Shown here: piece after piece, positions 29,142 to 39,379 of the stretch | Numbering within the stretch: the stretch's first letter is position 1 | Layout of the letters: each line of letters opens with the position of its first letter | NCBI GenBank assembly: GCA_903944165.1 | Contig: CAJAQT010000049.1 | Location: 1-53,862, forward strand | Direction: 5' to 3' | Source of the DNA: an uncultured Methylococcaceae bacterium | GTDB lineage: Bacteria; Pseudomonadota; Gammaproteobacteria; Methylococcales; Methylomonadaceae | Length of the DNA: 53,862 nucleotides | Translations under genes and position numbers: made by a program | The notes under the pieces: model-generated | Database searches by the model: none | Seen by the model: the letters and a program-made list of their open reading frames with translations, nothing else | What the model was told of the DNA's origin: nothing

Positions 29142-30761
29142 ATGTCTGCTGTTATTTCAGAGCATGATGAGCATCACGATGAACATCATGATCATGGTCC
29201 TGAAAAAGGGCTGTTACGATGGGTTATTACAACCAACCATAAAGATATTGGTACCTTGTACCTATTTTTCGCCTTAGCTATGTTTTTTGTTGGCGGTGCG
29301 ATGGCAATGGTTATCCGTGCTGAATTATTTGAACCAGGAATGCAATTTGTACAGCCTCAGTTCTTTAACTCAATGACCACAATGCACGCCTTAGTTATGG
29401 TTTTTGGTGCAGTTATGCCAGGTTTTGTGGGCTTAGCTAACTGGATGATTCCTATGATGATTGGCGCGCCCGATATGGCATTGCCAAGAATGAACAACAT
29501 GAGCTTCTGGGTTTTAGTGGCTGGCGTCTTGTTACTGGCCAGCACCTTATTTATGGAAGGTGGTGCGCCTGCTGGTGGATGGACCTTGTATCCACCGTTA
29601 GTATTACAAACGGGTAACGCACTTCCCTTTGCTATTTTCTCAGTGCATTTATTAGGTATTTCTTCAATTATGGGTGCGATCAATATCATTGCAACCATTT
29701 TTAATATGCGTGCTCCTGGCATGACGTTAATGAAAATGCCCTTATTTGTATGGACATGGTTAATCACTGCGTTTTTATTGATTGCGGTAATGCCCGTATT
29801 TGCTGGCGCAGTCACCATGCTATTAACTGATAAATTCTTTGGCACCAGCTTCTTTGATGCAGCAGGTGGCGGTGATCCAGTATTGTATCAACATATCTTC
29901 TGGTTCTTTGGTCATCCAGAAGTGTATATCATGATTTTACCTACGTTTGGCGTCGCCTCTACTATTATCCCTGTGTTTGCTCGCAAACCGCTATTTGGTT
30001 ACAGCTCGATGGTTTATGCCACAGCAGCCATTGCCTTTTTATCATTTATTGTTTGGGCACATCACATGTTTACCGTGGGGATGCCAGTTGCTGGTGAGTT
30101 GTACTTTATGTATGCCACCATGCTGATTGCCATTCCTACAGGAGTAAAAGTATTCAACTGGACTGCAACTATGTGGAAAGGCGCCATGACTTTTGAAACA
30201 CCAATGTTGTTTTCAATTGCTTTTGTGGTGTTATTTACCATTGGCGGATTTACCGGCTTAATGATGTCTATTGCTCCTTCAGACTTCCAATATCATGATA
30301 CTTATTTCATTGTCGCGCATTTCCATTACACCTTAGTTCCGGCCTCTGTTTTCATTCTTATGGCTGCCGGTTATTATTGGTTACCAAAATGGACTGGCCA
30401 CATGTACAACGAAAAAATTGGTCAATTACATTTCTGGTTATCTGTTATTTCAGTCAATATTTTATTCTTCCCACAGCATTTTCTTGGCTTAGCAGGGATG
30501 CCTCGCAGAATCCCTGATTATGCCGTACAGTTTGCTGATTGGAACATGATTTCAAGCATTGGTGGCTTCATTTTTGGCGCCAGTCAGTTACTCTTTTTAT
30601 ACATTGTCATTGACACTATTCGTGGTGGCACTGGTGAAAAAGTAACAGATGAAGTCTGGGAAGATGCTCATAAACATGGCTTGGAATGGACGTTACCTTC
30701 ACCACCGCCTTACCATACCTTTACTACACCGCCAAACGTAATTCCTACCGAACACGTTTAA
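29142..30761 (+). CDS. coxA: cytochrome c oxidase subunit I
   Basis: '[18 protein letters not shown]', '[14 protein letters not shown]'. Confidence 0.97.
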   Translation: MSAVISEHDEHHDEHHDHGPEKGLLRWVITTNHKDIGTLYLFFALAMFFVGGAMAMVIRAELFEPGMQFVQPQFFNSMTTMHALVMVFGAVMPGFVGLANWMIPMMIGAPDMALPRMNNMSFWVLVAGVLLLASTLFMEGGAPAGGWTLYPPLVLQTGNALPFAIFSVHLLGISSIMGAINIIATIFNMRAPGMTLMKMPLFVWTWLITAFLLIAVMPVFAGAVTMLLTDKFFGTSFFDAAGGGDPVLYQHIFWFFGHPEVYIMILPTFGVASTIIPVFARKPLFGYSSMVYATAAIAFLSFIVWAHHMFTVGMPVAGELYFMYATMLIAIPTGVKVFNWTATMWKGAMTFETPMLFSIAFVVLFTIGGFTGLMMSIAPSDFQYHDTYFIVAHFHYTLVPASVFILMAAGYYWLPKWTGHMYNEKIGQLHFWLSVISVNILFFPQHFLGLAGMPRRIPDYAVQFADWNMISSIGGFIFGASQLLFLYIVIDTIRGGTGEKVTDEVWEDAHKHGLEWTLPSPPPYHTFTTPPNVIPTEHV

Positions 30762-30817
30762 GCGTAATTTTTAATTAATGCAATGCGCTATCCTTGATAG
30801 CGCATTAACTTATTCTA

Positions 30818-30916
30818 ATGAATATTAAAACTAAAAATTATTTAACCGCGCTGCTACTCGCCATCATAGCGATTAGTATTTACGCATTTGCCGTCATCAA
30901 GGCCATAACGCCATGA
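30818..30916 (+). CDS. 32-aa single-TM protein, candidate cytochrome oxidase small assembly protein
   Basis: [36 protein letters not shown] overlap with ctaG start; position between coxA and ctaG. Confidence 0.7.
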   Translation: MNIKTKNYLTALLLAIIAISIYAFAVIKAITP

Positions 30917-31449
30917 ACGCTGACATCGACCAAAAAAATTCTCGATTGGTTCGTAAATTACTTCTCATTGCTGTCGCAATGTTTGGTTTTGGCTATGCCT
31001 TAGTCCCTCTTTATGATGTTTTATGTGATATTACTGGCATAAATGGCAAGGCTGCGGTGCAAAGTCCGACTGAAAAAAACTACGTTATTGATTACTCAAG
31101 AGAAATTACTGTTGAATTAGTAACTCAACTTAATGAGTCCACGCCAATGGTATTTCGAGCTGAAACAAAAAAAATAACGCTACATCCTGGTGAATACAAA
31201 ACTGTTAATTTTTATGCAGAAAACACCACGAATAAGGCAATGATTGCGCAAGCTATTCCAAGCATCTCACCTGGACTTGCCGCTGAATATTTTGAAAAAA
31301 CCGAATGTTTTTGCTTTACAGAACAAAAATTTAAAGCTAAAGAAGGCCGAACAATGCCCGTGCGTTTTGTGGTTAACCCCAAGTTACCCAAACAATACAA
31401 AACAATCACGCTTGCTTATACCTTCTTTGATAAAACTAAATCTGATTAA
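30913..31449 (+). CDS. ctaG: cytochrome c oxidase assembly protein CtaG/Cox11
   Basis: '[21 protein letters not shown]', 'CFCFTEQ'. Confidence 0.95.
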   Translation: MNADIDQKNSRLVRKLLLIAVAMFGFGYALVPLYDVLCDITGINGKAAVQSPTEKNYVIDYSREITVELVTQLNESTPMVFRAETKKITLHPGEYKTVNFYAENTTNKAMIAQAIPSISPGLAAEYFEKTECFCFTEQKFKAKEGRTMPVRFVVNPKLPKQYKTITLAYTFFDKTKSD

Positions 31450-31483
31450 ACTAAACTACATAGTGAAGTAAAGGAGAAAACTT

Positions 31484-32368
31484 ATGTCTTCAAGTGATAC
31501 TTATTACATACCCCATAAAGCGACGTGGCCTGTTATGGCTACCTTCGGTTTAGCAACATTATTGGCTGGATTTGCTAATTATCTTAATGGTTCGTCCATC
31601 GGATCACCCATGATGATTATTGGCTTTACTATTTTTATTATCATGCTTGCTGGCTGGTTTACTTTACAAGCTACCGAAAGTGAAACGGGCCTGTACAACA
31701 AACAAGTAGGCATCTCATTCCGAATGGGCATGATGTGGTTTATTTTTTCTGAAATTATGTTCTTTGCGGTATTTTTTGGCACCCTTTGGTATACCCGTAA
31801 CCTTTCAGTGCCTTGGTTAGGTGGCGAAGGCATTGGTGCGGCAACAAAAGAATTATTATGGCCAAATTTTGAAGCCCATTGGCCAACAAATGGACCTGGA
31901 CATTTACTTGATGGAAAGCCTACCGAGCATGGCGAATTTGAAAAAATGAGTGCCTGGGGCTTGCCTTTTTTAAACACGCTATTGTTATTAAGCAGTGGCG
32001 TAACGGTCACCTGGGCTCATCATGGCTTACTTGAAAAAAATCGTGCTCAATTAATTAAAGGCTTAGCGGCAACCGTTGCGTTAGGATTTTTATTTGTTAT
32101 CTTCCAAGCCATTGAATACCATGAAGCTTATTCTGAAATGGGGTTAACCTTAGGAACAGGCATTTATGGCTCTACATTCTTTATGTTAACTGGCTTCCAC
32201 GGTTTCCACGTATGTGTTGGTGCAATTATTTTAAGTGTGGTTTTATTTAGAACGACTAAAGGTCACTTCTCACCAGAAAACCATTTCGCTTTTGAAGCTG
32301 CGGCATGGTATTGGCATTTTGTTGACGTTGTCTGGCTAGGCTTATTTATCTTTGTTTATATCTTGTAA
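31484..32368 (+). CDS. coxC: cytochrome c oxidase subunit III
   Basis: 'MMWFIFSEIMFFAVFFGTLWY', 'GFHGFHVCVGAI', 'FEAAAWYWHFVDVVWLGLFIFVYI'. Confidence 0.96.
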   Translation: MSSSDTYYIPHKATWPVMATFGLATLLAGFANYLNGSSIGSPMMIIGFTIFIIMLAGWFTLQATESETGLYNKQVGISFRMGMMWFIFSEIMFFAVFFGTLWYTRNLSVPWLGGEGIGAATKELLWPNFEAHWPTNGPGHLLDGKPTEHGEFEKMSAWGLPFLNTLLLLSSGVTVTWAHHGLLEKNRAQLIKGLAATVALGFLFVIFQAIEYHEAYSEMGLTLGTGIYGSTFFMLTGFHGFHVCVGAIILSVVLFRTTKGHFSPENHFAFEAAAWYWHFVDVVWLGLFIFVYIL

Positions 32369-32384
32369 TAAACGCTAGCAATTA

Positions 32385-32421
32385 CAAAAAAAGCGTTACC
32401 CTTGGGTAACGCTTTTTTTTT
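32385..32421. terminator. rho-independent terminator after coxC
   Basis: AAAAAAAGCGTTACCC TT GGGTAACGCTTTTTTTTT. Confidence 0.85.
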
Positions 32422-32463
32422 GTTCATCGTTACTTTGTTCATCGTTACAATAATGTCTTGTAA

Positions 32464-32724
32464 CTATTTATCTACCACAGCAGCTGAGGATAACTTATGC
32501 GCTTGCACCACAACACCTATGCCATGAGGACGAAATAAACCTAATCCCATAGCAACAACAATCACCACAAATAACGCAACGGATACAGCAATTCGAAAAG
32601 TCAATGCCTTGAGTGCTTTTGCTGAATGTACGCTATCCTTACCTTTAATTAAATTGTACAACGCGTACACTAAGCTACTCACGATAAGAAAAAAAACTGC
32701 TATTGCCAACATTTTAATAATCAT
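32464..32724 (-). CDS. twin-transmembrane DUF2909-like protein
   Basis: 86 aa, two TM helices, usual location next to surf1. Confidence 0.7.
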   Translation of the reverse strand: MIIKMLAIAVFFLIVSSLVYALYNLIKGKDSVHSAKALKALTFRIAVSVALFVVIVVAMGLGLFRPHGIGVVVQAHKLSSAAVVDK

Positions 32725-32802
32725 AATCCTCTCACTACTTAATAATAACTTGCGTCTATTTTCTGTTATTCATAACAATATGCCAATTAATTTAACGACT
32801 GT

Positions 32803-33531
32803 ATGACAGCACTAAAAATCATCCAATACCTAAGTCTACTAGGACTCATTATTTTGCTCTTAAGCCTAAGTTATTGGCAATGGACAAGAGCTCATGAAAA
32901 ACAGCTATTGCTGACTCAACAAACACAAAAAAAACAAGCTGAACCTTTAGATATTAGCAACTTACAGCACCTTCCCTTAGCGAAAATACGCTACCAAAAC
33001 ATTGTTGCTGTGGGTCATTACGATACCCAACATACAGTATTAATTGATAATCAAATAAGTGCTGGAAAAGCAGGGTATTTTGTATTAACACCTTTTATAC
33101 TCAATAATTCAACTCAGACCATTCTTGTTAATCGTGGCTGGGTATTAATGAATCCAGATCGACGACAATTACCTACGCTTGGTAAAATAGAACCAGAAAC
33201 ACTACGTATCTCAGGACGAATTAATTATTTCCCAAGTGTTGGCATAAAACTCAAAGGCGCAGACCTGCCAACAAATACAGAGCCCACTATTGTTCAAATT
33301 GTAAATACTGAGATACTGGGGAAAAAACTAGCTCAATCTTTGTACCCGTTTCAGTTAGAATTAAATCAAACTGAAGCGTATGGCTTTAAGCGTGAATGGA
33401 CGACCACAACCTTATTATCTCCAGAACAACACATTGCTTATGCAATACAATGGCTGTTACTTGCCCTCACCTTAACACTTCTTTTTCTTTGGTTTAACTT
33501 TAAAAAAAATGACTCAACAACAAAAAAATAG
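32803..33531 (+). CDS. SURF1 family protein
   Basis: 'LSLSYWQWTRAHEK', 'VNRGWVLMNPDRRQLP', 'HIAYAIQWLLLALTLTLLFLWF'. Confidence 0.92.
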   Translation: MTALKIIQYLSLLGLIILLLSLSYWQWTRAHEKQLLLTQQTQKKQAEPLDISNLQHLPLAKIRYQNIVAVGHYDTQHTVLIDNQISAGKAGYFVLTPFILNNSTQTILVNRGWVLMNPDRRQLPTLGKIEPETLRISGRINYFPSVGIKLKGADLPTNTEPTIVQIVNTEILGKKLAQSLYPFQLELNQTEAYGFKREWTTTTLLSPEQHIAYAIQWLLLALTLTLLFLWFNFKKNDSTTKK

Positions 33532-34246
33532 ACTCTTAATTATAGGTGTCTTTGCTTTATCTATTATTCCCTTATTAAGTGCTTGGTTTATTAAAAACAA
33601 TACCCAATTATTAACAAATACTACCAATAATGGTCATTTAATAACCCCCGTTATTTCCACCCAAAAAGATGACTTGCGTGGCATTGACGATTTTTCCTCA
33701 GCGAATATAAAAGAACTCACAGGACATTGGTTAATTGTTAATATCATTCCTAATTCATCATGCAATGCTGTATGTTTGGAAGCTATTCTTAAAACCAAAC
33801 AATTACGCTTAATGCTCAATAAAGATTTATCACGCACTCGACGCGTGGCCTTGGTTTTTAATAACATTGCAAAAACGACAGCGCAACAATGGTGGTTGAA
33901 AGATAGTTTGCTTTGGCGCTTACATCAAGACAAACAAACAACCGACGATCAAGCATTATTTATACGCTTACACGATGAAAAATATCCCTTGGATGAACAC
34001 TTAATAACCCGCTTAATTGGTCAAGAAAATAGAGAACGCGCGTTACGCTCAGACCTGATTAGAGTTCAACCAACCCCAGCATTAATTAACAAAATAAATT
34101 TATTACACCAAGGAAGCTTACCTGAAGGGATGCTGTTTTTAATCGACCCTTTAGGTAATTTAATGATGCAATATGAGCCAGGATTTGATCCATATAAAGT
34201 AAAAAATGATTTACTGCACTTATTAAAAATATCGCAAATTGGTTAA
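33509..34246 (+). CDS. membrane-anchored Sco/thioredoxin-like protein of cox cluster
   Basis: N-terminal TM; 'GHWLIVNIIPNSSCNAVCLEAILKTKQLRLMLNKD' (CxxxC); 'MLFLIDPLGNLMMQYEPG'. Confidence 0.65.
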   Translation: MTQQQKNRLLIIGVFALSIIPLLSAWFIKNNTQLLTNTTNNGHLITPVISTQKDDLRGIDDFSSANIKELTGHWLIVNIIPNSSCNAVCLEAILKTKQLRLMLNKDLSRTRRVALVFNNIAKTTAQQWWLKDSLLWRLHQDKQTTDDQALFIRLHDEKYPLDEHLITRLIGQENRERALRSDLIRVQPTPALINKINLLHQGSLPEGMLFLIDPLGNLMMQYEPGFDPYKVKNDLLHLLKISQIG

Positions 34247-34272
34247 ATAAGACAATTAGATAAAAAATTAAC

Positions 34273-36210
34273 ATGATTAAAAAACTCACCATACTTAATG
34301 CAACGCTGTCATTCATTAGTCTTTTTTTTGAATACAGTCTACCTTGGCTTAGTCCAGACTTACATTGTCATGACAATGCTTCTTGCTTTCAGTGGTCAAC
34401 ACTTGATTTCAATGCTGCCTCAACCTTAATAAACGTCAGTTTTCACGGTATAGAACTACTGCTATGTGTTTTGCTGTTAAGCAATAGTATTGCGCTGTTC
34501 GTTAGTAAACCAACACCAGCGGTAAAAATCATTGCACTAAGCTTGACTGCACTCATTTTTGCCACAGTCCCTGTATGCTTAACCCTCTTTCCTGACATAT
34601 TTTTAACGTTACCCCATGCAGAAATTTTTGTTTCGCTAAGTAAAACCTTAAGTTTTTGGTTACTCATCGGCGTGTTTTTTCATCTACACACAGCCACTTA
34701 CAGCAACCAAAAACAGCCTGTCTATAAACTATTCCTAGCGCATACGATCAAGCTATTAGTGTTTATTCAAGTAGTTTCTGGCAATGTTATACACGTGACA
34801 CAAACATCTTTATCCTGTGATCAACTCTTAAAATGCAACATTGATTGGCTATTTTTTACCCATAATGACGGTGATTTTAATGCTGTTATTGCATGGTTTA
34901 CCCAAAACACTACAGATTATTTAATTCCAACCCAAACATTATTAACCAGCACACACCTAAGCTTCGCATTACTTAATACACTGGTAATCTTTGGTTTTTC
35001 ACTATGGGCGTTACGACAACCATTACCTGCGATAAAAAAAGCAGGTGGCCTCATAATTTGTTTTTATGCCTTAGCCTTTGCTTCAGGTATCAGCACTATC
35101 TTGCTTAATTTGCCAACAGAGTTCTATGTACTCCATGAAGCGTTTGCAGTTTTGCTAATGCTGCCGTTAATTGCTGTTGATTTTTATAGCCTTTACAACT
35201 TCAACCCATACGCAATACCTAGTCCAGACAAGACTAACGACGCAACCATTACCGTTACCGTTACTTCAGATGAGCACATTAGCACTGCGCCTGAGTCGTT
35301 ATTACTACGGCTAAATGCTCAATTGAAACGATCTCGTGTCGGTTTAACTTCATTATTCAGCAACTTAACATCTTCTTCCGAAGATACCGATGATTTTCTT
35401 GCCGAATTAGAAGCTAATTTAATCATGGCTGATTTGGGTATTTCAGTCACGGCTAAGATTATTGCTCGTCTTAAAACTCAACTCTCTAAACAACAACTGA
35501 CCGATCCAATAACGCTTAAAGCCGCAGTTCAACAAGAATTATTATCTATTTTAATCCCCTACAGCCAGCCCTTAATTATTCCCAAACAAGCGCATCCTTT
35601 TGTTATTTTAGTGGTGGGCGTAAACGGTGCTGGCAAAACGACGACTATTGGAAAATTAGCGAAAAAACTTCAGATTCAAGGTCATAGTGTCATGCTTGCA
35701 GCAGGCGATACCTTTCGTGCTGCCGCTGTAGAACAATTACAAATGTGGGGAGAACGCAATCAAATTCAGGTGGTCGCACAGCACACCGGCGCAGACTCAG
35801 CCTCCGTTATTTATGATGCCGTGCAATCTGCTCAGGCAAAAGGCATTGACGTATTAATTGCAGATACTGCAGGAAGATTACATACCAAAGCTAATTTAAT
35901 GGATGAACTTACAAAAATTAAACGTATCATTGGCAAACTAGATGAACACGCTCCTCATGAAGTATTATTAGTCTTAGATGGTGGTATTGGACAAAATGCC
36001 TTGTCACAAGCCAAGTTATTTAATGAAGCCGTTAGCTTATCTGGCTTAGTTATCACTAAACTTGACGGTACGGCAAAAGGTGGGGTTATTTTTGCCTTAG
36101 CTGAACAAGCAAAAATTCCAATCCGCTTTATTGGCATTGGCGAAGGCATTGATGATTTACAAAGCTTTAATGCTGAAGATTTTGTAGATGCCCTTTTTGT
36201 TAACGAGTAA
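34273..36210 (+). CDS. ftsY: fusion: CtaA/COX15-like polytopic membrane domain + FtsY SRP-receptor GTPase
   Basis: aa 1 to ~325 multi-TM with CtaA-like His pattern; aa ~340 to 645 FtsY: 'GVNGAGKTTTIGKLAKKLQ', 'GDTFRAAAVEQL', 'DTAGRLHTKANLMDEL', 'VITKLDGTAKGG'. Confidence 0.88.
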   Translation: MIKKLTILNATLSFISLFFEYSLPWLSPDLHCHDNASCFQWSTLDFNAASTLINVSFHGIELLLCVLLLSNSIALFVSKPTPAVKIIALSLTALIFATVPVCLTLFPDIFLTLPHAEIFVSLSKTLSFWLLIGVFFHLHTATYSNQKQPVYKLFLAHTIKLLVFIQVVSGNVIHVTQTSLSCDQLLKCNIDWLFFTHNDGDFNAVIAWFTQNTTDYLIPTQTLLTSTHLSFALLNTLVIFGFSLWALRQPLPAIKKAGGLIICFYALAFASGISTILLNLPTEFYVLHEAFAVLLMLPLIAVDFYSLYNFNPYAIPSPDKTNDATITVTVTSDEHISTAPESLLLRLNAQLKRSRVGLTSLFSNLTSSSEDTDDFLAELEANLIMADLGISVTAKIIARLKTQLSKQQLTDPITLKAAVQQELLSILIPYSQPLIIPKQAHPFVILVVGVNGAGKTTTIGKLAKKLQIQGHSVMLAAGDTFRAAAVEQLQMWGERNQIQVVAQHTGADSASVIYDAVQSAQAKGIDVLIADTAGRLHTKANLMDELTKIKRIIGKLDEHAPHEVLLVLDGGIGQNALSQAKLFNEAVSLSGLVITKLDGTAKGGVIFALAEQAKIPIRFIGIGEGIDDLQSFNAEDFVDALFVNE

Positions 36211-36227
36211 ACATCCTCTTATGACTT

Positions 36228-36884
36228 ATGTTGAAATTTGATAATGTTTCAAAACGCTATCCTGATGCTGGAGAAGTGTTAAAGAATGTCAGCTTTCACC
36301 TCCATCATGGTGAAATTGCTTTTTTAACGGGTCATTCTGGAGCGGGAAAAAGCACTTTATTAAAACTCATTGCAGTAATGGAACGTTGTACACGCGGGAC
36401 GATTCTTCTTGATAACGAAAACCTTAGCTCAGCAAAACAACGACAAATACCTTTCTTAAGAAGAAAGATGGGCTTTATCTTCCAAGATTTTAAGTTACTA
36501 AAAAATCGAACTGTCTTTGATAATGTCGCCTTACCTTTAGTTATCGCGGGCTTTGAACATCAAGAAATTAGTCGGCGCGTAAGAGCTTCTCTCGATAAAG
36601 TAGGACTATTAGGAAAAGAAAAAAAATTTCCGATGGCATTATCTGGCGGCGAACAGCAACGAGTCGGTATTGCAAGGGCTGTCGTCAATAAACCTCCGCT
36701 GATTATCGCTGATGAACCTACTGGAAATCTTGACCCAGAATTAGCTGCCGAAATCATGCGCCTGTTTGAAAACTTTCAACAAGTTGGCGTTACTGTACTG
36801 ATCGCGTCCCATGATATTTCTCTTATTACCCAAATGAATCATCGTATTCTTACATTAGATCATGGCAACCTTATATCGAGTTAA
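36228..36884 (+). CDS. ftsE: cell division ATP-binding protein FtsE
   Basis: 'LTGHSGAGKSTLLKLIAVMERCTRG', 'LSGGEQQRVGIARAVVNKPPLIIADEPTGNLD'. Confidence 0.95.
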   Translation: MLKFDNVSKRYPDAGEVLKNVSFHLHHGEIAFLTGHSGAGKSTLLKLIAVMERCTRGTILLDNENLSSAKQRQIPFLRRKMGFIFQDFKLLKNRTVFDNVALPLVIAGFEHQEISRRVRASLDKVGLLGKEKKFPMALSGGEQQRVGIARAVVNKPPLIIADEPTGNLDPELAAEIMRLFENFQQVGVTVLIASHDISLITQMNHRILTLDHGNLISS

Positions 36885-36887
36885 CCA

Positions 36888-37910
36888 ATGAGAACTAATA
36901 AACGCCGTCGACAAACCCAAGAAATTAAACAAATAAGATACATAAAACAAGATATTAGACGAACTCAAGCGTCAGGCGGAAGCCTTCTTAATAAATTGAA
37001 AGCCTATCGTGATCATCATGCTCATGCACTGTTTTCTAGCTTAGGGCGATTAGTCGCTTCGCCTTTCAATTCAATGATGACCATAGCTGTTCTCTCCATT
37101 GCTATTTCTCTCGCGAGTGGCTTTTACCTTGTTGTCGCAAATCTTCAACAACTCTCTGGAAATTTAAAAACCAGCGCACAAATCTCTTTGTTTTTAAAGA
37201 ATGAAATCACTGAAGCGCACGCCATTCAACTTGCGGAAACAATCAAACAAAACCCAGCCATTCAAGCAGTTAATTTAATTACTAAAGATCAAGCGTTGGC
37301 GGAATTTAAAACATTTAGCGGCTTTGGCTCAGCAATAACGGTACTAAAAAGCAACCCTCTCCCAAATGTACTGCAAGTTTTACCCAAACATACCTTTGAA
37401 GATCAGAAAGAGTTAGAAGCGCTTCTGCAAAACTTTCAACAATCAATCGAAGTAGATTCGGCCCAATTAGATATGCAATGGGTTGCACGTTTGCAATCAA
37501 TCATGTCAGTGTCTGAATGCTCCGCACAGTTATTAAACCTTATGCTTGGCCTCTCAGTATTATTTATTGCTGGCAATACCATTCGCCTTGAATTGCAAAG
37601 TCGTCATGAAGAAATCGTAATAGCTCAGTTGGTAGGTGCTACCTGTAATTTTATTCAACGACCATTTTTGTACACAGGATTTTGGATTGGCTTTATTTCA
37701 GGAATTGTTGCTTGGTTTACGGTAACACTCATGTTCTTAATTTTACGCACTTCCGTAGAAAACTTATCAAGCCTATATGGTGGTAATTTTCACTTACTTT
37801 TTTTTAGTTTTTTTGAAACCTTGGTATTAATTTTAATCTCTTCAAGCTTGGGTATTTTAGGCTCATGGAGCGTTTTAACCTATCAACTTCAACTTACACG
37901 ACCTAAATAA
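36888..37910 (+). CDS. ftsX: cell division protein FtsX
   Basis: Follows ftsE; 'AQISLFLKNEITEAHAIQLAETIKQNPAIQAVNLITKDQAL'; C-terminal permease TMs. Confidence 0.92.
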   Translation: MRTNKRRRQTQEIKQIRYIKQDIRRTQASGGSLLNKLKAYRDHHAHALFSSLGRLVASPFNSMMTIAVLSIAISLASGFYLVVANLQQLSGNLKTSAQISLFLKNEITEAHAIQLAETIKQNPAIQAVNLITKDQALAEFKTFSGFGSAITVLKSNPLPNVLQVLPKHTFEDQKELEALLQNFQQSIEVDSAQLDMQWVARLQSIMSVSECSAQLLNLMLGLSVLFIAGNTIRLELQSRHEEIVIAQLVGATCNFIQRPFLYTGFWIGFISGIVAWFTVTLMFLILRTSVENLSSLYGGNFHLLFFSFFETLVLILISSSLGILGSWSVLTYQLQLTRPK

Positions 37911-37926
37911 TACCGTGCTGAAATTA

Positions 37927-37953
37927 TTAGCACTCTTAAATTCAGAGTGCTAA
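37927..37953. promoter_or_regulatory. CIRCE element (HrcA operator) upstream of rpoH
   Basis: TTAGCACTC-TTAAATTCA-GAGTGCTAA, exact 9-N9-9 consensus. Confidence 0.92.
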
Positions 37954-37987
37954 AATAAAGAAAAAATTAACCATGTAGGAACACATT

Positions 37988-38845
37988 ATGAATACTGCTC
38001 TCGTATTACCAGTTAATTTATCGATAGGTTCATTCGATGCATATTTAAATCTCGTAAGACAAATGCCAAAATTATCTTCCGAGCAAGAGCGCGAACTCAC
38101 GCTAAAATACCGAGATGAAGGTGACCTTGAGGCAGCGCGTCAGCTTGTTATGACAAATTTACGCTTTGTTGTCCATGTAGCGAGAGGCTACAGTGGCTAC
38201 GGTCTATCAATGCCTGATATTATCCAAGAAGGTAATGTGGGATTAATGAAAGCAGTCAAACGCTTTGATCCAGACATGGGGGTTCGTCTGGTATCGTTTG
38301 CAGTGCATTGGATAAAAGCTGAGATTCATGAATATGTTATTAAAAACTGGGGGATTGTTAAAATAGCCACCACCAAAGCACAGCGTAAATTATTTTTTAA
38401 TCTACGTAAGTCTAAAGAAGACATTGGCTGGCTTACTCATGATGAAGCGGTTGCTATCGCCAAGGATCTTAACGTTGACGTAAGCATTGTATATGAAATG
38501 GAAAAACGTTTAGGCAATCGTGATATGTCATTCGATCTTTCTGGCGATGAATCTGACGATGACAGCTATATTGCCCCCGTTAGCTATCTACAACAACACA
38601 GTGCTGATCCCGCTATTTTACTTGAAAATGCTGATTGGGATGGTCATGAACAAGACTTACTAACAGAAGCAATGGCAACATTAGATGAACGTAGCTTAGA
38701 CATTCTTAATAGCCGTTGGCTTTCAGAGAAAAAAGCCACGTTGCATGAATTAGCTGAACGTTACAACGTTTCTGCTGAACGCATTAGACAATTAGAACAA
38801 AATGCAATGAAGAAGCTGAAAAATGCAGTAACCCTTGCCGCATAA
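37988..38845 (+). CDS. rpoH: RNA polymerase sigma factor RpoH (sigma-32)
   Basis: 'GLSMPDIIQEGNVGLMKAVKRFDPDMGVRLVSFAVHWIKAEIHEYVIKNW', 'QRKLFFNLRK' RpoH box. Confidence 0.96.
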   Translation: MNTALVLPVNLSIGSFDAYLNLVRQMPKLSSEQERELTLKYRDEGDLEAARQLVMTNLRFVVHVARGYSGYGLSMPDIIQEGNVGLMKAVKRFDPDMGVRLVSFAVHWIKAEIHEYVIKNWGIVKIATTKAQRKLFFNLRKSKEDIGWLTHDEAVAIAKDLNVDVSIVYEMEKRLGNRDMSFDLSGDESDDDSYIAPVSYLQQHSADPAILLENADWDGHEQDLLTEAMATLDERSLDILNSRWLSEKKATLHELAERYNVSAERIRQLEQNAMKKLKNAVTLAA

Positions 38846-38906
38846 TTTATAACGATATAACAAGGCTTAACAATGACCTGTTAAGCCTTGTTTATAAAAA
38901 CGTTTG

Positions 38907-39146
38907 CTATGCAGGCTGAAGTAAATGTAACACAGCGTGCGCATGTTCAGCAGCTTCATGCCCCATAGTTGTTAAATAACCTCCATCTACTTGTGTTATT
39001 AAACCCTTTTCAAATAAACGTCGAGTTGCAGAAACTACATCAACATCAGCCACTGAAGCATGAACCTTAATTCCCTCTAACGTAGTATCAAGATTATAAC
39101 GAACTAAAACATTAAGCTCTTCTAGAATATCTTGAGTATAAAACAT
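38907..39146 (-). CDS. TIGR02647-like small protein
   Basis: 'MFYTQDILEELNVLVRYNLDTTLEGIKVH..VDVVSATRRLFEKGLITQVDGGYLTTMGHEAAEHAH'; start trimmed to internal ATG. Confidence 0.75.
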   Translation of the reverse strand: MFYTQDILEELNVLVRYNLDTTLEGIKVHASVADVDVVSATRRLFEKGLITQVDGGYLTTMGHEAAEHAHAVLHLLQPA

Positions 39147-39290
39147 GAATAAATCCTCGTAATAAATTAAACTAAGCTCATAGCATAAAACTATTTTCTT
39201 CAATGCGACAATTTATTCACTCAATAAAACTATTTTATAGAACAATGACAATGCTTTTCTTAACAAAACCATATTAATACCCCATACTAG

Positions 39291-39346
39291 CTGTCATTTA
39301 TTTTTAATAAAATTGTCATTAAACTGACATTTTTCAACACTATTCT
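39291..39346 (+). promoter_or_regulatory. Pho-box array and -10 element upstream of olsB
   Basis: CTGTCAT at 39291, TTGTCAT at 39313, CTGACAT at 39324 (11-bp register); TATTCT -10-like at 39341, 10 bp after the last half-site. Confidence 0.8.
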
Positions 39347-39379
39347 GTAAAACTGATTATTTTGAACGTATGGACCACT

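Noticed and set aside
29357-29845. 162-aa antisense ORF inside coxA
   Set aside because: Low-complexity Ile/Pro/Lys shadow translation opposite a conserved membrane protein; no start context or family.
31579-32010. 143-aa antisense ORF inside coxC
   Set aside because: Shadow ORF of a conserved gene; no recognisable motifs.
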